Source: Phytomonospora sp040655735
GTDB lineage: Bacteria > Actinomycetota > Actinomycetes > Mycobacteriales > Micromonosporaceae
Assembly (NCBI RefSeq): GCF_040655735.1
Contig: NZ_JBFAKK010000008.1
Span: 62,001-126,000 of the forward strand
Reading direction: 5' to 3'
Length of the DNA stretch: 64,000 nt
The notes below the pieces were generated by a model, which was not told the origin of the DNA, ran no database searches, and saw only the letters and a list, made by a program, of their open reading frames with translations. Every line of letters starts with the position of its first letter. The stretch's first letter is position 1. Made by a program: the position numbers and the translations under genes. Shown here one piece after another: positions 52,733 through 61,409 of the stretch.

Positions 52733-53893
52733 ATGACGAACACCGAGATCCGCCGCTTCCGCCTCGACGTTCCCCAGGCCCAGCTCGACGACCTCGCCGC
52801 CCGCCTCGCGAACACCCGCTGGCCCGAGCCCGCCCCCGGCGACGACTGGAAGTACGGGACCACCAACGGCTACCTGAAGGATCTCGCCGACTACTGGCGC
52901 ACCGGCTACGACTGGCGCGCCGCCGAGGCCGAACTCAACACGTACCCGCAGTATGTGACCGAGATCGACGGGCAGAACATCCACTTCCTGCACGTCCGCT
53001 CCCCCCGCGAGGACGCCACCCCGCTCCTGCTCGCCCACGGCTGGCCCGGCTCGATCGTCGAGTTCCTCGACACCATCGCGCCCCTCACCGAACCCGCCGA
53101 CGAGGCCCTGCCCGCGTTCCACGTGGTGATCCCCTCCCTGCCCGGCTTCGGCCTGTCGGGACCCACCAAGGAGGCCGGCTGGAACAGCGACCGCGCCGCC
53201 GCGGCCTTCACCGTGCTGATGGAGCGTCTCGGCTACGAGCGCTACGGCCTCCAGGGCGGCGACTGGGGCGCCTTCGTCGTCGTCGAGATGGGCAAGATCG
53301 CCCCCGAGCGCGTCATCGGCGTCCACGTCAACGCCGCCACCTTCGGTTTCATCCCCTTCGGCGAGGTCGGTGAGGAAGAGGCCGCCACCCTCACCGACAC
53401 CGAACGCGCAGCCCTCGCCCGCCTCGGCCACTACCTGGCCGAAGGCAACGGGTACTTCCAGATAATGGCCACCCGCCCCCAGACCGTGTCCTTCGGGCTC
53501 ACCGACTCCCCCGTCGGCCTGCTCGGCTGGATCGTCGACAAGTTCCGCGAATGGACCGGCCCCAACGGCGGCGAAGGACTCCCCGAGGACGCCGTCGACC
53601 GCGACCGCATGCTCACCGACGTGATGCTCTACTGGCTCACCAACACCGCCGCCTCGTCGGCGCGCGTCTACTACGAGGGCATGCACACCGAGTCGTGGGA
53701 CTTCAAGCCCGGCACCGTGCCCACCGGCGTGGCCGTCTTCGCCCAGGACGTCGCCATCCGCCGCTACAGCGAAGGCGGCAACAACATCGTCCACTGGACC
53801 GAGTTCGACCAGGGCGGCCACTTCGCGGCCATGGAGGTCCCCGGCCTGCTCGTCGGCGACGTCCGCGCGTTCTTCGCCGCGCTCGCCGACTGA
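52733..53893 (+). CDS. epoxide hydrolase
   Basis: 386-aa alpha/beta hydrolase of the microsomal-type family: N-terminal EHN domain (about 1-95, FRLDVPQAQLDDLAARLANTRWP), oxyanion motif HGWPGS (102-107), nucleophile Asp177 in GGDWGA, and catalytic His near DQGGHFAAME. Hydrolyses epoxides to diols, soluble here. ATG at 52733 seven nt after TAACGT, a leaderless start. Regulated by the divergent WYL protein. Confidence 0.92.
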   Translation: MTNTEIRRFRLDVPQAQLDDLAARLANTRWPEPAPGDDWKYGTTNGYLKDLADYWRTGYDWRAAEAELNTYPQYVTEIDGQNIHFLHVRSPREDATPLLLAHGWPGSIVEFLDTIAPLTEPADEALPAFHVVIPSLPGFGLSGPTKEAGWNSDRAAAAFTVLMERLGYERYGLQGGDWGAFVVVEMGKIAPERVIGVHVNAATFGFIPFGEVGEEEAATLTDTERAALARLGHYLAEGNGYFQIMATRPQTVSFGLTDSPVGLLGWIVDKFREWTGPNGGEGLPEDAVDRDRMLTDVMLYWLTNTAASSARVYYEGMHTESWDFKPGTVPTGVAVFAQDVAIRRYSEGGNNIVHWTEFDQGGHFAAMEVPGLLVGDVRAFFAALAD

Positions 53894-53924
53894 CGGCTAG
53901 GTTCGAGAGCGAGGGGGTGCCGCC

Positions 53925-54188
53925 ATGACCGACAACAGCGAAGCCGCAGCCGAGAAGCGGATCCTGCACCGCATCAGCGACATGGTCGCCACCGAGAAAC
54001 GCCTGCGCGCCCAGCTCCAAGGTGGGCCCGACGGCGACGGTGCGCGCGCCGAACTCCATGAACTCGAAGTCGAACTCGACCGCTGCTGGGACCTGCTCCG
54101 CCAGCGTCGCGCGCTCGCCGAGGCCGGGGAGGATCCCGGCGCGGCGAAGCCGCGGCCGGCGGGCGAGGTGGAAGGGTATTTGTCGTAG
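53925..54188 (+). CDS. DUF2630 family protein
   Basis: 87-aa helical protein widespread in actinobacteria: ILHRISDMVATEKRLRAQL and ELHELEVELDRCWDLLRQRR are the family core (coiled-coil-like), and the Pro-rich tail ends EVEGYLS. Unknown function. ATG 31 nt after the epoxide hydrolase stop with GGGGGTGCC upstream, so the two may be co-transcribed. Confidence 0.88.
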   Translation: MTDNSEAAAEKRILHRISDMVATEKRLRAQLQGGPDGDGARAELHELEVELDRCWDLLRQRRALAEAGEDPGAAKPRPAGEVEGYLS

Positions 54189-54200
54189 GTGAAGCGCCGG

Positions 54201-54222
54201 CCGGCCGCCTGAGGGCGGCCGG
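54201..54222 (+). terminator. terminator after DUF2630
   Basis: CCGGCCGCC-TGAG-GGCGGCCGG followed by TTT, 12 nt after the stop; perfect 9-bp stem. Confidence 0.82.
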
Positions 54223-54241
54223 TTTCGCGTGCTCGAACGAA

Positions 54242-54257
54242 TGTTTCACGTGAAACA
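54242..54257. other. parS centromere site
   Basis: TGTTTCACGTGAAACA again, extended to ATGTTTCACGTGAAACAT on both sides. Intergenic between a terminator and the thioester-protein promoter. Same sequence as the site at 23516, about 31 kb away. Confidence 0.93.
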
Positions 54258-54383
54258 TCGCGGTGGGCGGGTGGGATCGCGTGCACCCTGCACCCACCTT
54301 CCCCGCCCGTAAAAACCCTTACGGCACTATTCCTTCGCATTTTCCATACGATGATCCCATTCGTCTTTTGTGGAGGATCGTCC

Positions 54384-56135
54384 GTGAAAATACGAAGGTC
54401 ATTCGTCAATCTCCTGGTCGTGGCCGCCGCGACCGCCGCCGCGGTCCTCGCGCTGGCGCCCGCCGCCGTCGCCGAGCCGGACCCGGACCTCGTGGTCGGC
54501 GGGCCCGCCCACCCGTTCACCGAGCTGGAGGTCACCGGCCTCATCGACGGGATGGCCGTCAGCGCCTTCGACGGACCGGCGAGCCTCGACCCGCTGGCCG
54601 GCTACCCGGCCACTCCGCCCGCCGGGTCGACGCCCCACGAGATCTCCTACGCGGGCACGATCCAGGCCACCGACAACATCACCGGCACCACGGCCCTGAC
54701 CTACTGCATCGACCTGGCGACCGAGACCGGCGTCGGCGTCCACTACAAGCTCGGCGAGTGGTCGGAGGCCAATGTCCCGCACCTCGGCTACGTCGGCTAC
54801 ATCCTCCACAACTACTTCCCGACGACCGGCGCTCCGGCCGGGGGCACCGTCGACGAGCGGGCGGCGCGTGTTCAGCTCGCCATCTGGTTCTTCACCGACC
54901 GGGTCGTCCTGGATCCCGTGAGTCCGCACTACGCGGCGGTGTCGGCGATCGTCGCCGACGCGCTGGCCAACGGCCCGTCGGTGGAACCGGACCCGCCGAC
55001 GCTGACCGTCACGCCCTCCACGATGCGCGCGCCCTCCAACGGCGAACTCGTCGGGCCGTTCCACGTGGAGTCGGACGGTCCCTCGACGATCCGCTCGCTG
55101 GGCATCGAGGTATTCAGCGACCCGGAGGGGGACAACCGTCTCGACGACGGTGACACCGTCGACTCGGGCGCCGACCTGTGGGTGCGGACCATATCCGACG
55201 ACGATCCGCAGGGCTTCGTCCTCGACCGAACCGTGTCCTTGCTGGAGAGCACGGTCTACCTCTACGACGGCACGAACCCGGGCCGCGACACCGCGCAGAA
55301 GCTGATCCTGGCTCAGCAGACGACTCTCGCCAAGCGTGCGGGCGCGCTCATCACGCCGTACGCGGCGGGGAATCTGGCGATCACCAAGTCCATCACCGGA
55401 TCCGGCGCCGGTTTGCAGGGCGAGGTCGTCATCGACGTCGTCTGCACCACGACCGGCGACGTGGTCACCGAGTACCGGCTGAAGCTCGACGCGAAGACCG
55501 CGGCGGGTGATCATCCGCTTGAGGTGACGGGCATCGAGGCGGGCAGCACGTGCGTGATCACCGAGTCGTCCGATGGGGACAACGGCCTGGTCAACGCGAC
55601 GGTGACGATCGAGCCGGCCGAGGTGACGATCGTCGAGAACGGCACGGCCGAGGCCACCGTCACCGACGACTACACGCGGGGCGTGGGCGCGGTCGCGGTC
55701 ACGAAGACCATCGCGGGGCGGGCCGCCGGGGACCAGGGCGAGATCAGGATGCGCCTTGAGTGCACCGATCCGCACGGCGGGGAGCCGGTGACGCGCGAGT
55801 TCACCATCGACGCCGGTGCCAGCCCCGGCACCTACGTTCAGCCGGTGGTCGAGGATCTGCCGGCGGGCATGACGTGCCGGCTCACCGAGCCCGCCGACGG
55901 CGGCAACGAGGACGTGGAACTGGCCGGGGGCGTGGTGATCAAGCCCGGTTCGGTGACCGTCGCCGACGGGGAGACCGCCGCGATCGCGGTGACCGACACC
56001 TTCGAGTTCCGCAAGACCCTGCCGGTGACGGGTCCCGGCCCGGTCGGGGCCCTGGCACTGGCGGGCGCGGTGGTGTTCGTGACGGGTGCGGCTTTGCTGG
56101 TCGTGGCGACGGTGCGCAGGCGCCGCCGGACCTGA
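54384..56135 (+). CDS. LPxTG-anchored thioester-domain surface protein
   Basis: 583-aa exported wall protein. Signal peptide (IRRSFVNLLVVAAATAAAVLA, cleavage near AVAEP). A thioester domain of the TQXA type follows: Cys108 in TYCIDLAT and Gln164 in VQLAIWFF, spaced as in internal Cys-Gln thioester adhesins. About residue 330 on come two DUF5979/SpaA-like repeats (AITKSITGSGAGLQGEV and AVTKTIAGRAAGDQGEI), then sorting signal LPVTG (546-550), hydrophobic helix and RRRRRT tail. GTG at 54384 after GGAGGA. No sortase is seen in this window. Likely a covalent surface adhesin. Confidence 0.86.
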   Translation: MKIRRSFVNLLVVAAATAAAVLALAPAAVAEPDPDLVVGGPAHPFTELEVTGLIDGMAVSAFDGPASLDPLAGYPATPPAGSTPHEISYAGTIQATDNITGTTALTYCIDLATETGVGVHYKLGEWSEANVPHLGYVGYILHNYFPTTGAPAGGTVDERAARVQLAIWFFTDRVVLDPVSPHYAAVSAIVADALANGPSVEPDPPTLTVTPSTMRAPSNGELVGPFHVESDGPSTIRSLGIEVFSDPEGDNRLDDGDTVDSGADLWVRTISDDDPQGFVLDRTVSLLESTVYLYDGTNPGRDTAQKLILAQQTTLAKRAGALITPYAAGNLAITKSITGSGAGLQGEVVIDVVCTTTGDVVTEYRLKLDAKTAAGDHPLEVTGIEAGSTCVITESSDGDNGLVNATVTIEPAEVTIVENGTAEATVTDDYTRGVGAVAVTKTIAGRAAGDQGEIRMRLECTDPHGGEPVTREFTIDAGASPGTYVQPVVEDLPAGMTCRLTEPADGGNEDVELAGGVVIKPGSVTVADGETAAIAVTDTFEFRKTLPVTGPGPVGALALAGAVVFVTGAALLVVATVRRRRRT

Positions 56136-56139
56136 CCGA

Positions 56140-56176
56140 CAGGGCGGGCACGGGCGCGATGCCCGTGCCCGCCCTG
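56140..56176 (+). terminator. terminator of the surface-protein gene
   Basis: CAGGGCGGGCACGGGC-GCGAT-GCCCGTGCCCGCCCTG, a perfect 16-bp stem five nt after the stop, 14 nt before the next start. Confidence 0.87.
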
Positions 56177-56190
56177 GCACCATTGCGCGG

Positions 56191-57006
56191 GTGAAGATCG
56201 CCGCGTTGCGCCGCTACCCCGTCAAGTCGGTCCTCGGTGAGGACCTCCGTTCCGCCGAGCTCGGCGAGCGCGGTGTGCCGGGTGACCGGCGTTTCGCGCT
56301 CGTCGACGCCGAGTCGGGTCTGATCGCCAGCGCGAAGCAGCCGCGGTTGTGGCGGGCGTTGCTGTCGGCGAGGGCCGAGGTGACCGACGGCGGCGTGCGG
56401 GTCGCGTTCCCTGATGGCTCCACTGTGGATGGACCGTCGGCGGGGCTGGACCGGGCTCTGTCGAAGCTCTCGGGGCGCGAGGTGCGCTTGACCGACGTGG
56501 TTCCCGAGGGGGCCGCGCTGCACCGCTCGATTCCGGAGGAGGTCCTGGAGTCGGGCGTTGAGGCGGAGGTCGGGGCGACGGTGACCACGCTCGGGGCGAT
56601 CCTGCCGGGCACGTTCTTCGACTTCGCGCCGGTCCACATCGTCACGACCGCGACGCTCACGGCGATCTCGGCGCGCTCGCCGAGGGGCACGGTGGAGGTC
56701 GAGCGGTACCGGCCGAACCTGGTGGTCGACACCGGCGAGGCCGAGGGCTTCGTGGAGGACGAGTGGCCGGGGCGGGTGCTCGTGGTCGGCGGGGCCCGGT
56801 TGCGGGTCCTGCTGCCCAGCCCGCGATGCGCGATCCCGACCTTGGCGCACGGCTCGCTGCCGGCCGACCGGGATGCCCTGCGGGTCCTGGCATCCCACCA
56901 CCGCGTCACGATTCCCGACTTCGGGACCTTCCCGACGGCGGGGGTCTACGCCGTCGTCGAGCAGGGCGGCGCCGTGGCCGTCGGGGACGGTGTGGAACTC
57001 AGCTGA
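56191..57006 (+). CDS. MOSC-domain protein
   Basis: 271-aa molybdenum-cofactor-associated protein: N-terminal beta-barrel (AALRRYPVKSVLGEDL, GVPGDRRFALVD, about 4-45) and a MOSC domain with PVHIVTTATL and LLPSPRCAIPTLAHG (Cys about 214). The cysteine that would bind the cofactor sulfur is present. Cytosolic. GTG start at 56191; a weak CACCAT sits 7 nt upstream. Its 3' end overlaps the TetR gene on the other strand by 8 nt. Confidence 0.84.
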   Translation: MKIAALRRYPVKSVLGEDLRSAELGERGVPGDRRFALVDAESGLIASAKQPRLWRALLSARAEVTDGGVRVAFPDGSTVDGPSAGLDRALSKLSGREVRLTDVVPEGAALHRSIPEEVLESGVEAEVGATVTTLGAILPGTFFDFAPVHIVTTATLTAISARSPRGTVEVERYRPNLVVDTGEAEGFVEDEWPGRVLVVGGARLRVLLPSPRCAIPTLAHGSLPADRDALRVLASHHRVTIPDFGTFPTAGVYAVVEQGGAVAVGDGVELS

Positions 57007-57538
57007 CGAGCCCTCGCCAGACCAGTTCGACCCAGCGGCGCCGGGCGTCCTCGTCGACGGCGAGGCCGGGCATGGTTCCCATGAGCAGGGCCAGATCCTC
57101 GACGGTGACGTCGGCGCGCAGCGCCTGGGCGCGATGGGCGGTGTCGACGAGGGCGGCGAGCAGGCGGCGGGCGGGCAGTTCCAGCGAGTCGGCGCGGTAG
57201 GCGCCCAGACCGGCGGCGACCTGACGCAGGGTGCGGTCGCCGGCTCCTTCGACGGCCACGCGCGCGAAGAGCTCGCCGATCTCGTCGACGGCACGGGTTT
57301 CGCTCTTGCCGACCCGGTCGACGGCCGCCTCCAGTTCGGCGACGATCGCGGCGGCGGTCTCGGCCATGACGGCGGCGACCAGGTCGGTCTTGGTCGGATA
57401 GTGCCGGTAGAGCGTGCCCACCGCGACTCCGGCGGCGGCGGCGATCTCGTCCATCCCGACCTCCGGACCGCCGGCGGTGACGAGTGTGCGGGCCGCGCGC
57501 AGGATCGCGGCCCGGTTGCGCAGCGCGTCGGCGCGCAT
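56999..57538 (-). CDS. TetR/AcrR family regulator
   Basis: 179-aa repressor: HTH with AAILRAARTLVTAGGPEVGM and AAAAGVAVGTLYRHYPTKTD (about 10-52), a TetR C-terminal domain follows. ATG at 57538 after GAGGAG. Divergent from an SDR gene; tandem operators at 57563-57602 lie between. It should repress both. Confidence 0.9.
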   Translation of the reverse strand: MRADALRNRAAILRAARTLVTAGGPEVGMDEIAAAAGVAVGTLYRHYPTKTDLVAAVMAETAAAIVAELEAAVDRVGKSETRAVDEIGELFARVAVEGAGDRTLRQVAAGLGAYRADSLELPARRLLAALVDTAHRAQALRADVTVEDLALLMGTMPGLAVDEDARRRWVELVWRGLVS

Positions 57539-57562
57539 GCGGGAGCTCCTCTCGACAAAAAC

Positions 57563-57602
57563 TGAACTGTGGTTCACAATAAATCATGAACCCACGTTCA
57601 TG
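57563..57602. promoter_or_regulatory. tandem TetR operators
   Basis: TGAAC-TGTG-GTTCA (57563-57576) and CATGAAC-CCAC-GTTCATG (57585-57602), the same TGAAC-N4-GTTCA core, with centres about 24 nt apart. Between the TetR gene and the SDR gene. Confidence 0.72.
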
Positions 57603-57615
57603 TTAGGAGTCGACC

Positions 57616-58506
57616 GTGACCATCTGGACCGAGAACGACATCCCCGCACAGCACGGCCGCACCGCACTCGTCACCGGCGCCAACTCCGGCATCGGCCTCG
57701 AAACCGCACGCGCCCTCGCCCACAAGGGCGCCACCGTCATCCTCGCCTGCCGCGACACCGCCAAAGCCCGCCGAGCCGCCCGCGACATCGGCGGCACCAC
57801 CGAGACCCTCCACCTCGACCTCGCCGACCTCACCGCCGTCCACCACGCCGCCACCGAACTCCGCGACCGGCACACCCGCATCGACCTGCTCGTCAACAAC
57901 GCCGGCATCACCGGCCTGCGTGGACACAGCGCCGACGGCCACGAGATCCAGTTCGCCGTCAACCACCTCGGCCACTACGCCCTCACCGGCCTCATCCTCG
58001 ACCGCCTCCTCGCCGCACCCCACGCCCGCGTCGTCAACGTCAGCAGCATCGCCCACCGCTTCGGCAAAACGCGCGACCTCGACACCCACACCGGCGCCTA
58101 CAGCCGCTCCAAACTCGCCAATCTCCTGTTCACCGGCGCCCTCCAACGCCGGCTCACCCACACCACCGCCACCGCCCTGGCCGCACACCCCGGCGGCGCG
58201 AGCACCGCCGTCTTCCGCCACGGCAACCCCGTCTTCCGCGCCGTCAACCTCACCATCGCCGCCGCCCTCGGCCGAACACCCCGCATGGGCGCACTCCCGA
58301 CCCTGCGCGCCGCCACCGACCCCCACGCCGACGGCGGCGACTACTACGGCCCCACCGGACTCTTCGAGATCGCCGGCCACCCCGGCAGGGTCAAGGCCGC
58401 CGCCAAAGCAGACGACCGCGCCGCACAGGAGACCCTGTGGGCGCGGTCGGAAGAACTGACCGGCGTCGTCTACGACTTCACAGCCGAGGAGAATGCCTCG
58501 CGATGA
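57616..58506 (+). CDS. short-chain dehydrogenase/reductase
   Basis: 296-aa NAD(P)-dependent oxidoreductase of the retinol-dehydrogenase-like SDR branch: TGANSGIGLE (about 19-28), NNAGITG (about 94-100), catalytic Ser in NVSSIAHRFG, YSRSK in the Y-x-x-x-K position (about 156-160). GTG start. Under the TetR gene upstream. The 3' end overlaps the converging acyl-CoA dehydrogenase gene by 29 nt. Substrate unknown. Confidence 0.87.
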   Translation: MTIWTENDIPAQHGRTALVTGANSGIGLETARALAHKGATVILACRDTAKARRAARDIGGTTETLHLDLADLTAVHHAATELRDRHTRIDLLVNNAGITGLRGHSADGHEIQFAVNHLGHYALTGLILDRLLAAPHARVVNVSSIAHRFGKTRDLDTHTGAYSRSKLANLLFTGALQRRLTHTTATALAAHPGGASTAVFRHGNPVFRAVNLTIAAALGRTPRMGALPTLRAATDPHADGGDYYGPTGLFEIAGHPGRVKAAAKADDRAAQETLWARSEELTGVVYDFTAEENASR

Positions 58507-60115
58507 TCGCCGCGGTGTCCAGTCCGGCCGGCAGACTGCCGTAGCAATTTCCCCGGCCACCGTCCAATCTGGACGCCAAAAACGCGTCGAACACCGCCGG
58601 CGGCGAATGCCGCGCCAGCAGCGAACCCTGCAAGGCCAGCGCCAGATTCTCCGTCAGCAACCGAGCCTGCGAAGGCTCCACGCCGTCGGTCAGCATCCGC
58701 TTCGTCCGCGTCACATGCGCGTCGAACAGCGGATGCGCACCGGCGGCCCGATCCACCTCCGCGAAGAACGCCTCCGCCGACTCCGGCGAGGTCGACAACG
58801 CCCGCAACACGTCCAGGCAGATGACGTTGCCCGACCCCTCCCAGATCGACAGCAACGGCTGCTCCCGATAGCGCCGAGCCAACGGCGCCTCCTCGATGTA
58901 GCCGTTGCCGCCCAGACACTCCAGCGCCTCCGCCGCATGCCCCGGACCCCGCTTGCACACCCAGTACTTCGCCACCGCGCTCGCCAGACGGCGAAAGAGC
59001 GCGTCGGCCGGATCGTCATAGGCGGCGGCCAGACGCATCGCGGTGACCACCGCCGCCTCGTACTCGACGCACAGGTCGGCCAGTACGTTGGCCATCAACG
59101 GCTGATCCACCAGCTTCGCACCGAAGGCCGACCGATGCGCCGCGTGCCACAACGCCTCCACAGTGGACTGCCGCATCCCCGCCGTCGAGCCGAGCACGCA
59201 GTCGAGCCGCGTGTGGTTGACCATCTCGATGATCGTCCGCACACCCCGGCCCTGCTCGCCGACCAGGTGGGCCAGCGCACCGTCGAACTCGACCTCGGAG
59301 GAGGCGTTGGAATGGTTGCCCAGCTTGTCCTTCAGCCGCTGGAGACGCATCTCGTTGCGCGTGCCGTCGGGCAGCACGCGCGGGAGCAGGAAGCACGACA
59401 GCCCGTCCTTGCCCGAGGGCCCCGCGGTCTGCGCCAGCACCAGGAACGCGTCGCTCATCGGCGCCGAGCAGAACCACTTGTGCCCGGTCAGCGCCCACAT
59501 CTCGCCCGCCGGCACCGCACGGGTGGTGTTGGCGCGAACGTCGGAGCCGCCCTGCTTCTCGGTCATCGCCATGCCCAGGATCAGGCCGCGTTTGGTCTGC
59601 GGGGCGCGCAGGCCGAAGTCGTAGTCGGTCGAGGTGATCAGCGGCTCCCACGCGGCGGCCAGTGCCGGGGTCGTCCGCAGCGTGGGGATCGAGGCGTAGG
59701 TCATCGAGATCGGGCAGCCGTGACCCGGCTCGATCTGCGAGGTCAGCATGAACAGCGTCGCCCGGGCCGCGTGACCGCCGCGCGCCGAACCCTGCCACGG
59801 CAGCGAATGCAGCCCGTTGCGCACCGACAGGCTCATCCAGTCGTGCCAGGCCGGATGGAACTCCACCTCGTCGGCGCGGTTCCCGAAACGGTCGTGGGTC
59901 CGCAGCACCGGCACGTAGCGGTTGGCCTCCTCCGCCCGCCGCGCCCAGGCGGCACTGCCCACAGTGGACCCGAGCTTCTCGGCGTGGCCGGCGATCCAGT
60001 CCGCCCCCGACCACCCCAGCGCGTCGCGAAGCGGCGCGTTGTCGGTGAAGGCGTTGCGATCCACCAAGGGCGGCGCCTGGTTGAGCACTTCGTGCGTCGT
60101 CGTCGACATTTTCAT
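58478..60115 (-). CDS. acyl-CoA dehydrogenase, AidB-like
   Basis: 545-aa FAD-dependent enzyme of the AidB/isovaleryl-CoA dehydrogenase type. N-terminal AidB-like adaptor with VLNQAPPLVDRNAFTDN, ALTGHKWFCSAPMSDAFLVLAQ (FAD-binding, about 215-235), GGNGYIEEAPLARRYREQPL and WEGSGNVICLDVLR (about 430-460). In AidB the active-site base and DNA-binding Arg differ; here the acyl-CoA versus DNA role is not decided. ATG at 60115 after AGGAGG. Divergent from the flavin/PLP-type gene at 60298. Confidence 0.9.
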   Translation of the reverse strand: MKMSTTTHEVLNQAPPLVDRNAFTDNAPLRDALGWSGADWIAGHAEKLGSTVGSAAWARRAEEANRYVPVLRTHDRFGNRADEVEFHPAWHDWMSLSVRNGLHSLPWQGSARGGHAARATLFMLTSQIEPGHGCPISMTYASIPTLRTTPALAAAWEPLITSTDYDFGLRAPQTKRGLILGMAMTEKQGGSDVRANTTRAVPAGEMWALTGHKWFCSAPMSDAFLVLAQTAGPSGKDGLSCFLLPRVLPDGTRNEMRLQRLKDKLGNHSNASSEVEFDGALAHLVGEQGRGVRTIIEMVNHTRLDCVLGSTAGMRQSTVEALWHAAHRSAFGAKLVDQPLMANVLADLCVEYEAAVVTAMRLAAAYDDPADALFRRLASAVAKYWVCKRGPGHAAEALECLGGNGYIEEAPLARRYREQPLLSIWEGSGNVICLDVLRALSTSPESAEAFFAEVDRAAGAHPLFDAHVTRTKRMLTDGVEPSQARLLTENLALALQGSLLARHSPPAVFDAFLASRLDGGRGNCYGSLPAGLDTAAIIARHSPRL

Positions 60116-60297
60116 CCGACCTCCTGCGCTCGATGATGTCGTATGCTCCGAAGGTCCCTCAGAGGTAGGGCCGATCGCCCCTTGGCCGACCGCGCCGGGA
60201 ACCTCACGCTTAAGGCCCCGGGACCGGCCAACGACGCGCGACCGCGACGGCACTGATCGGACGCGCCCGTCGGTGGTCCACGGGAAAGGAACCCCGC

Positions 60298-60765
60298 ATG
60301 CTGCTGCACCCCAGGAAGCTGCACAACCTCTCCACCGAGGAGGCGCTCGCGCGGGTCGGGCAGGTGGCGCTGGGGCGCTTGGTCTACTACTCCCGCGCGC
60401 TGCCGAACATCTGGCCGACGACGCACTTCGTCGACGGCGACACGATCGTGATAAACGCGCACTCCGACTCCGACCTCGGCCGGGCCCTGCGGGCCTCACC
60501 GCTGAGCCCTTTCGTGACCGCCTACGAGGTCGACGTCTTCGACAGCCGCCACATCGGCTGGTGCGTCGTGGTCACGGGGCCGATGGAGATCCTCACCGAG
60601 GAGGAGATCGGGCACCGCGACGGGCTGGCCGCGCTGCGGGCGAAGATTCCCGGGTGGGCGGCCACCGAGGACCTGATGCTGCTGGGCATCCGCGCCGAGG
60701 TCGTCAGCGGTTACGAACTCGGCGGTGAGTTGGGCGTGGCTCAGCTGGAGCCGGAGACCGCGTAG
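60298..60765 (+). CDS. pyridoxamine 5'-phosphate oxidase-like protein
   Basis: 155-aa FMN-binding split-barrel protein: LSTEEALARVGQVALGRLVY (about 11-30), TTHFVDGDTIVINAHSDSD (about 41-59), and GWCVVVTGPMEIL (about 88-100). Possible roles are F420/FMN reductase or nitroreductase-type. ATG at 60298 after AAAGGAACC. Its end overlaps the converging cyclase gene by 25 nt. Confidence 0.83.
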   Translation: MLLHPRKLHNLSTEEALARVGQVALGRLVYYSRALPNIWPTTHFVDGDTIVINAHSDSDLGRALRASPLSPFVTAYEVDVFDSRHIGWCVVVTGPMEILTEEEIGHRDGLAALRAKIPGWAATEDLMLLGIRAEVVSGYELGGELGVAQLEPETA

Positions 60766-61409
60766 GCGCGGACCGGACTGGTCCCCATGCCGGCGACGGC
60801 GAGCGGCGCGGCGTGGAAGCGCCAGTGCGCGCAGTCCTCGGGGAGTCGGTCGAGGCCGCGCAGGTGCTCGACCACGACGACGCCCCGGCCGAGCAGGACG
60901 GTGTGCGCCGGGCGCTCGGGATCACCGGTGTCGTCCACATTGGACGAGTCGATGCCGACGAGGATCGCGCCGGCGTCGGCGAGCAGTTCGGCCGCCGCGC
61001 GGGTCAGGTGGGGCTGGTCGACGGCGTAGGCGTGGGTTCCCCAGTGGCGGTCCCAGCCGGTGCGCACCAGGACGGCCTTCCCTTCGACGTCGAGGCCTTC
61101 GAAGGCGCCGGCGTCGATGGCGGTGGTGTCCGGGTGGATCAGCGCGATGGGCAGGTCCACTGTGGAGGCCAGCGGGAGGCCGGACAGGTCGACGCCCTCG
61201 GGGAAGCGGTGGTACGGGCTGTCGAGGTAGGTGCCGGTCTGGCCGACCATGTCGAAGTGGCCGAACTGGAAGCAGGTGCCGGGCGCGTAGTTCGGGGCGG
61301 ACTCCGCGTGGCTGCGAAAGTCGGTGATCTTCGGGGCGGGCAGGCCCGGGACGGTGACCATGCCGTCGGTGATGGGATGGCTGAGGTCGATCACGCTGCG
61401 GACGGTCAT
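60741..61409 (-). CDS. cyclase-family (kynurenine formamidase-like) protein
   Basis: 222-aa metallohydrolase fold of the cyclase family, opening with VIDLSHPITDGMVTVPG. The zinc motif normally H-x-G-T-H-x-D-x-P-x-H reads MVGQTGTYLDSPYH here: the first His positions are Gln/Tyr, so the metal set differs; later IDSSNVDD and HTVLL remain. ATG at 61409 overlaps the dnaB stop (ATGA), so it is translated after dnaB. Function open. Confidence 0.75.
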   Translation of the reverse strand: MTVRSVIDLSHPITDGMVTVPGLPAPKITDFRSHAESAPNYAPGTCFQFGHFDMVGQTGTYLDSPYHRFPEGVDLSGLPLASTVDLPIALIHPDTTAIDAGAFEGLDVEGKAVLVRTGWDRHWGTHAYAVDQPHLTRAAAELLADAGAILVGIDSSNVDDTGDPERPAHTVLLGRGVVVVEHLRGLDRLPEDCAHWRFHAAPLAVAGMGTSPVRAYAVSGSS

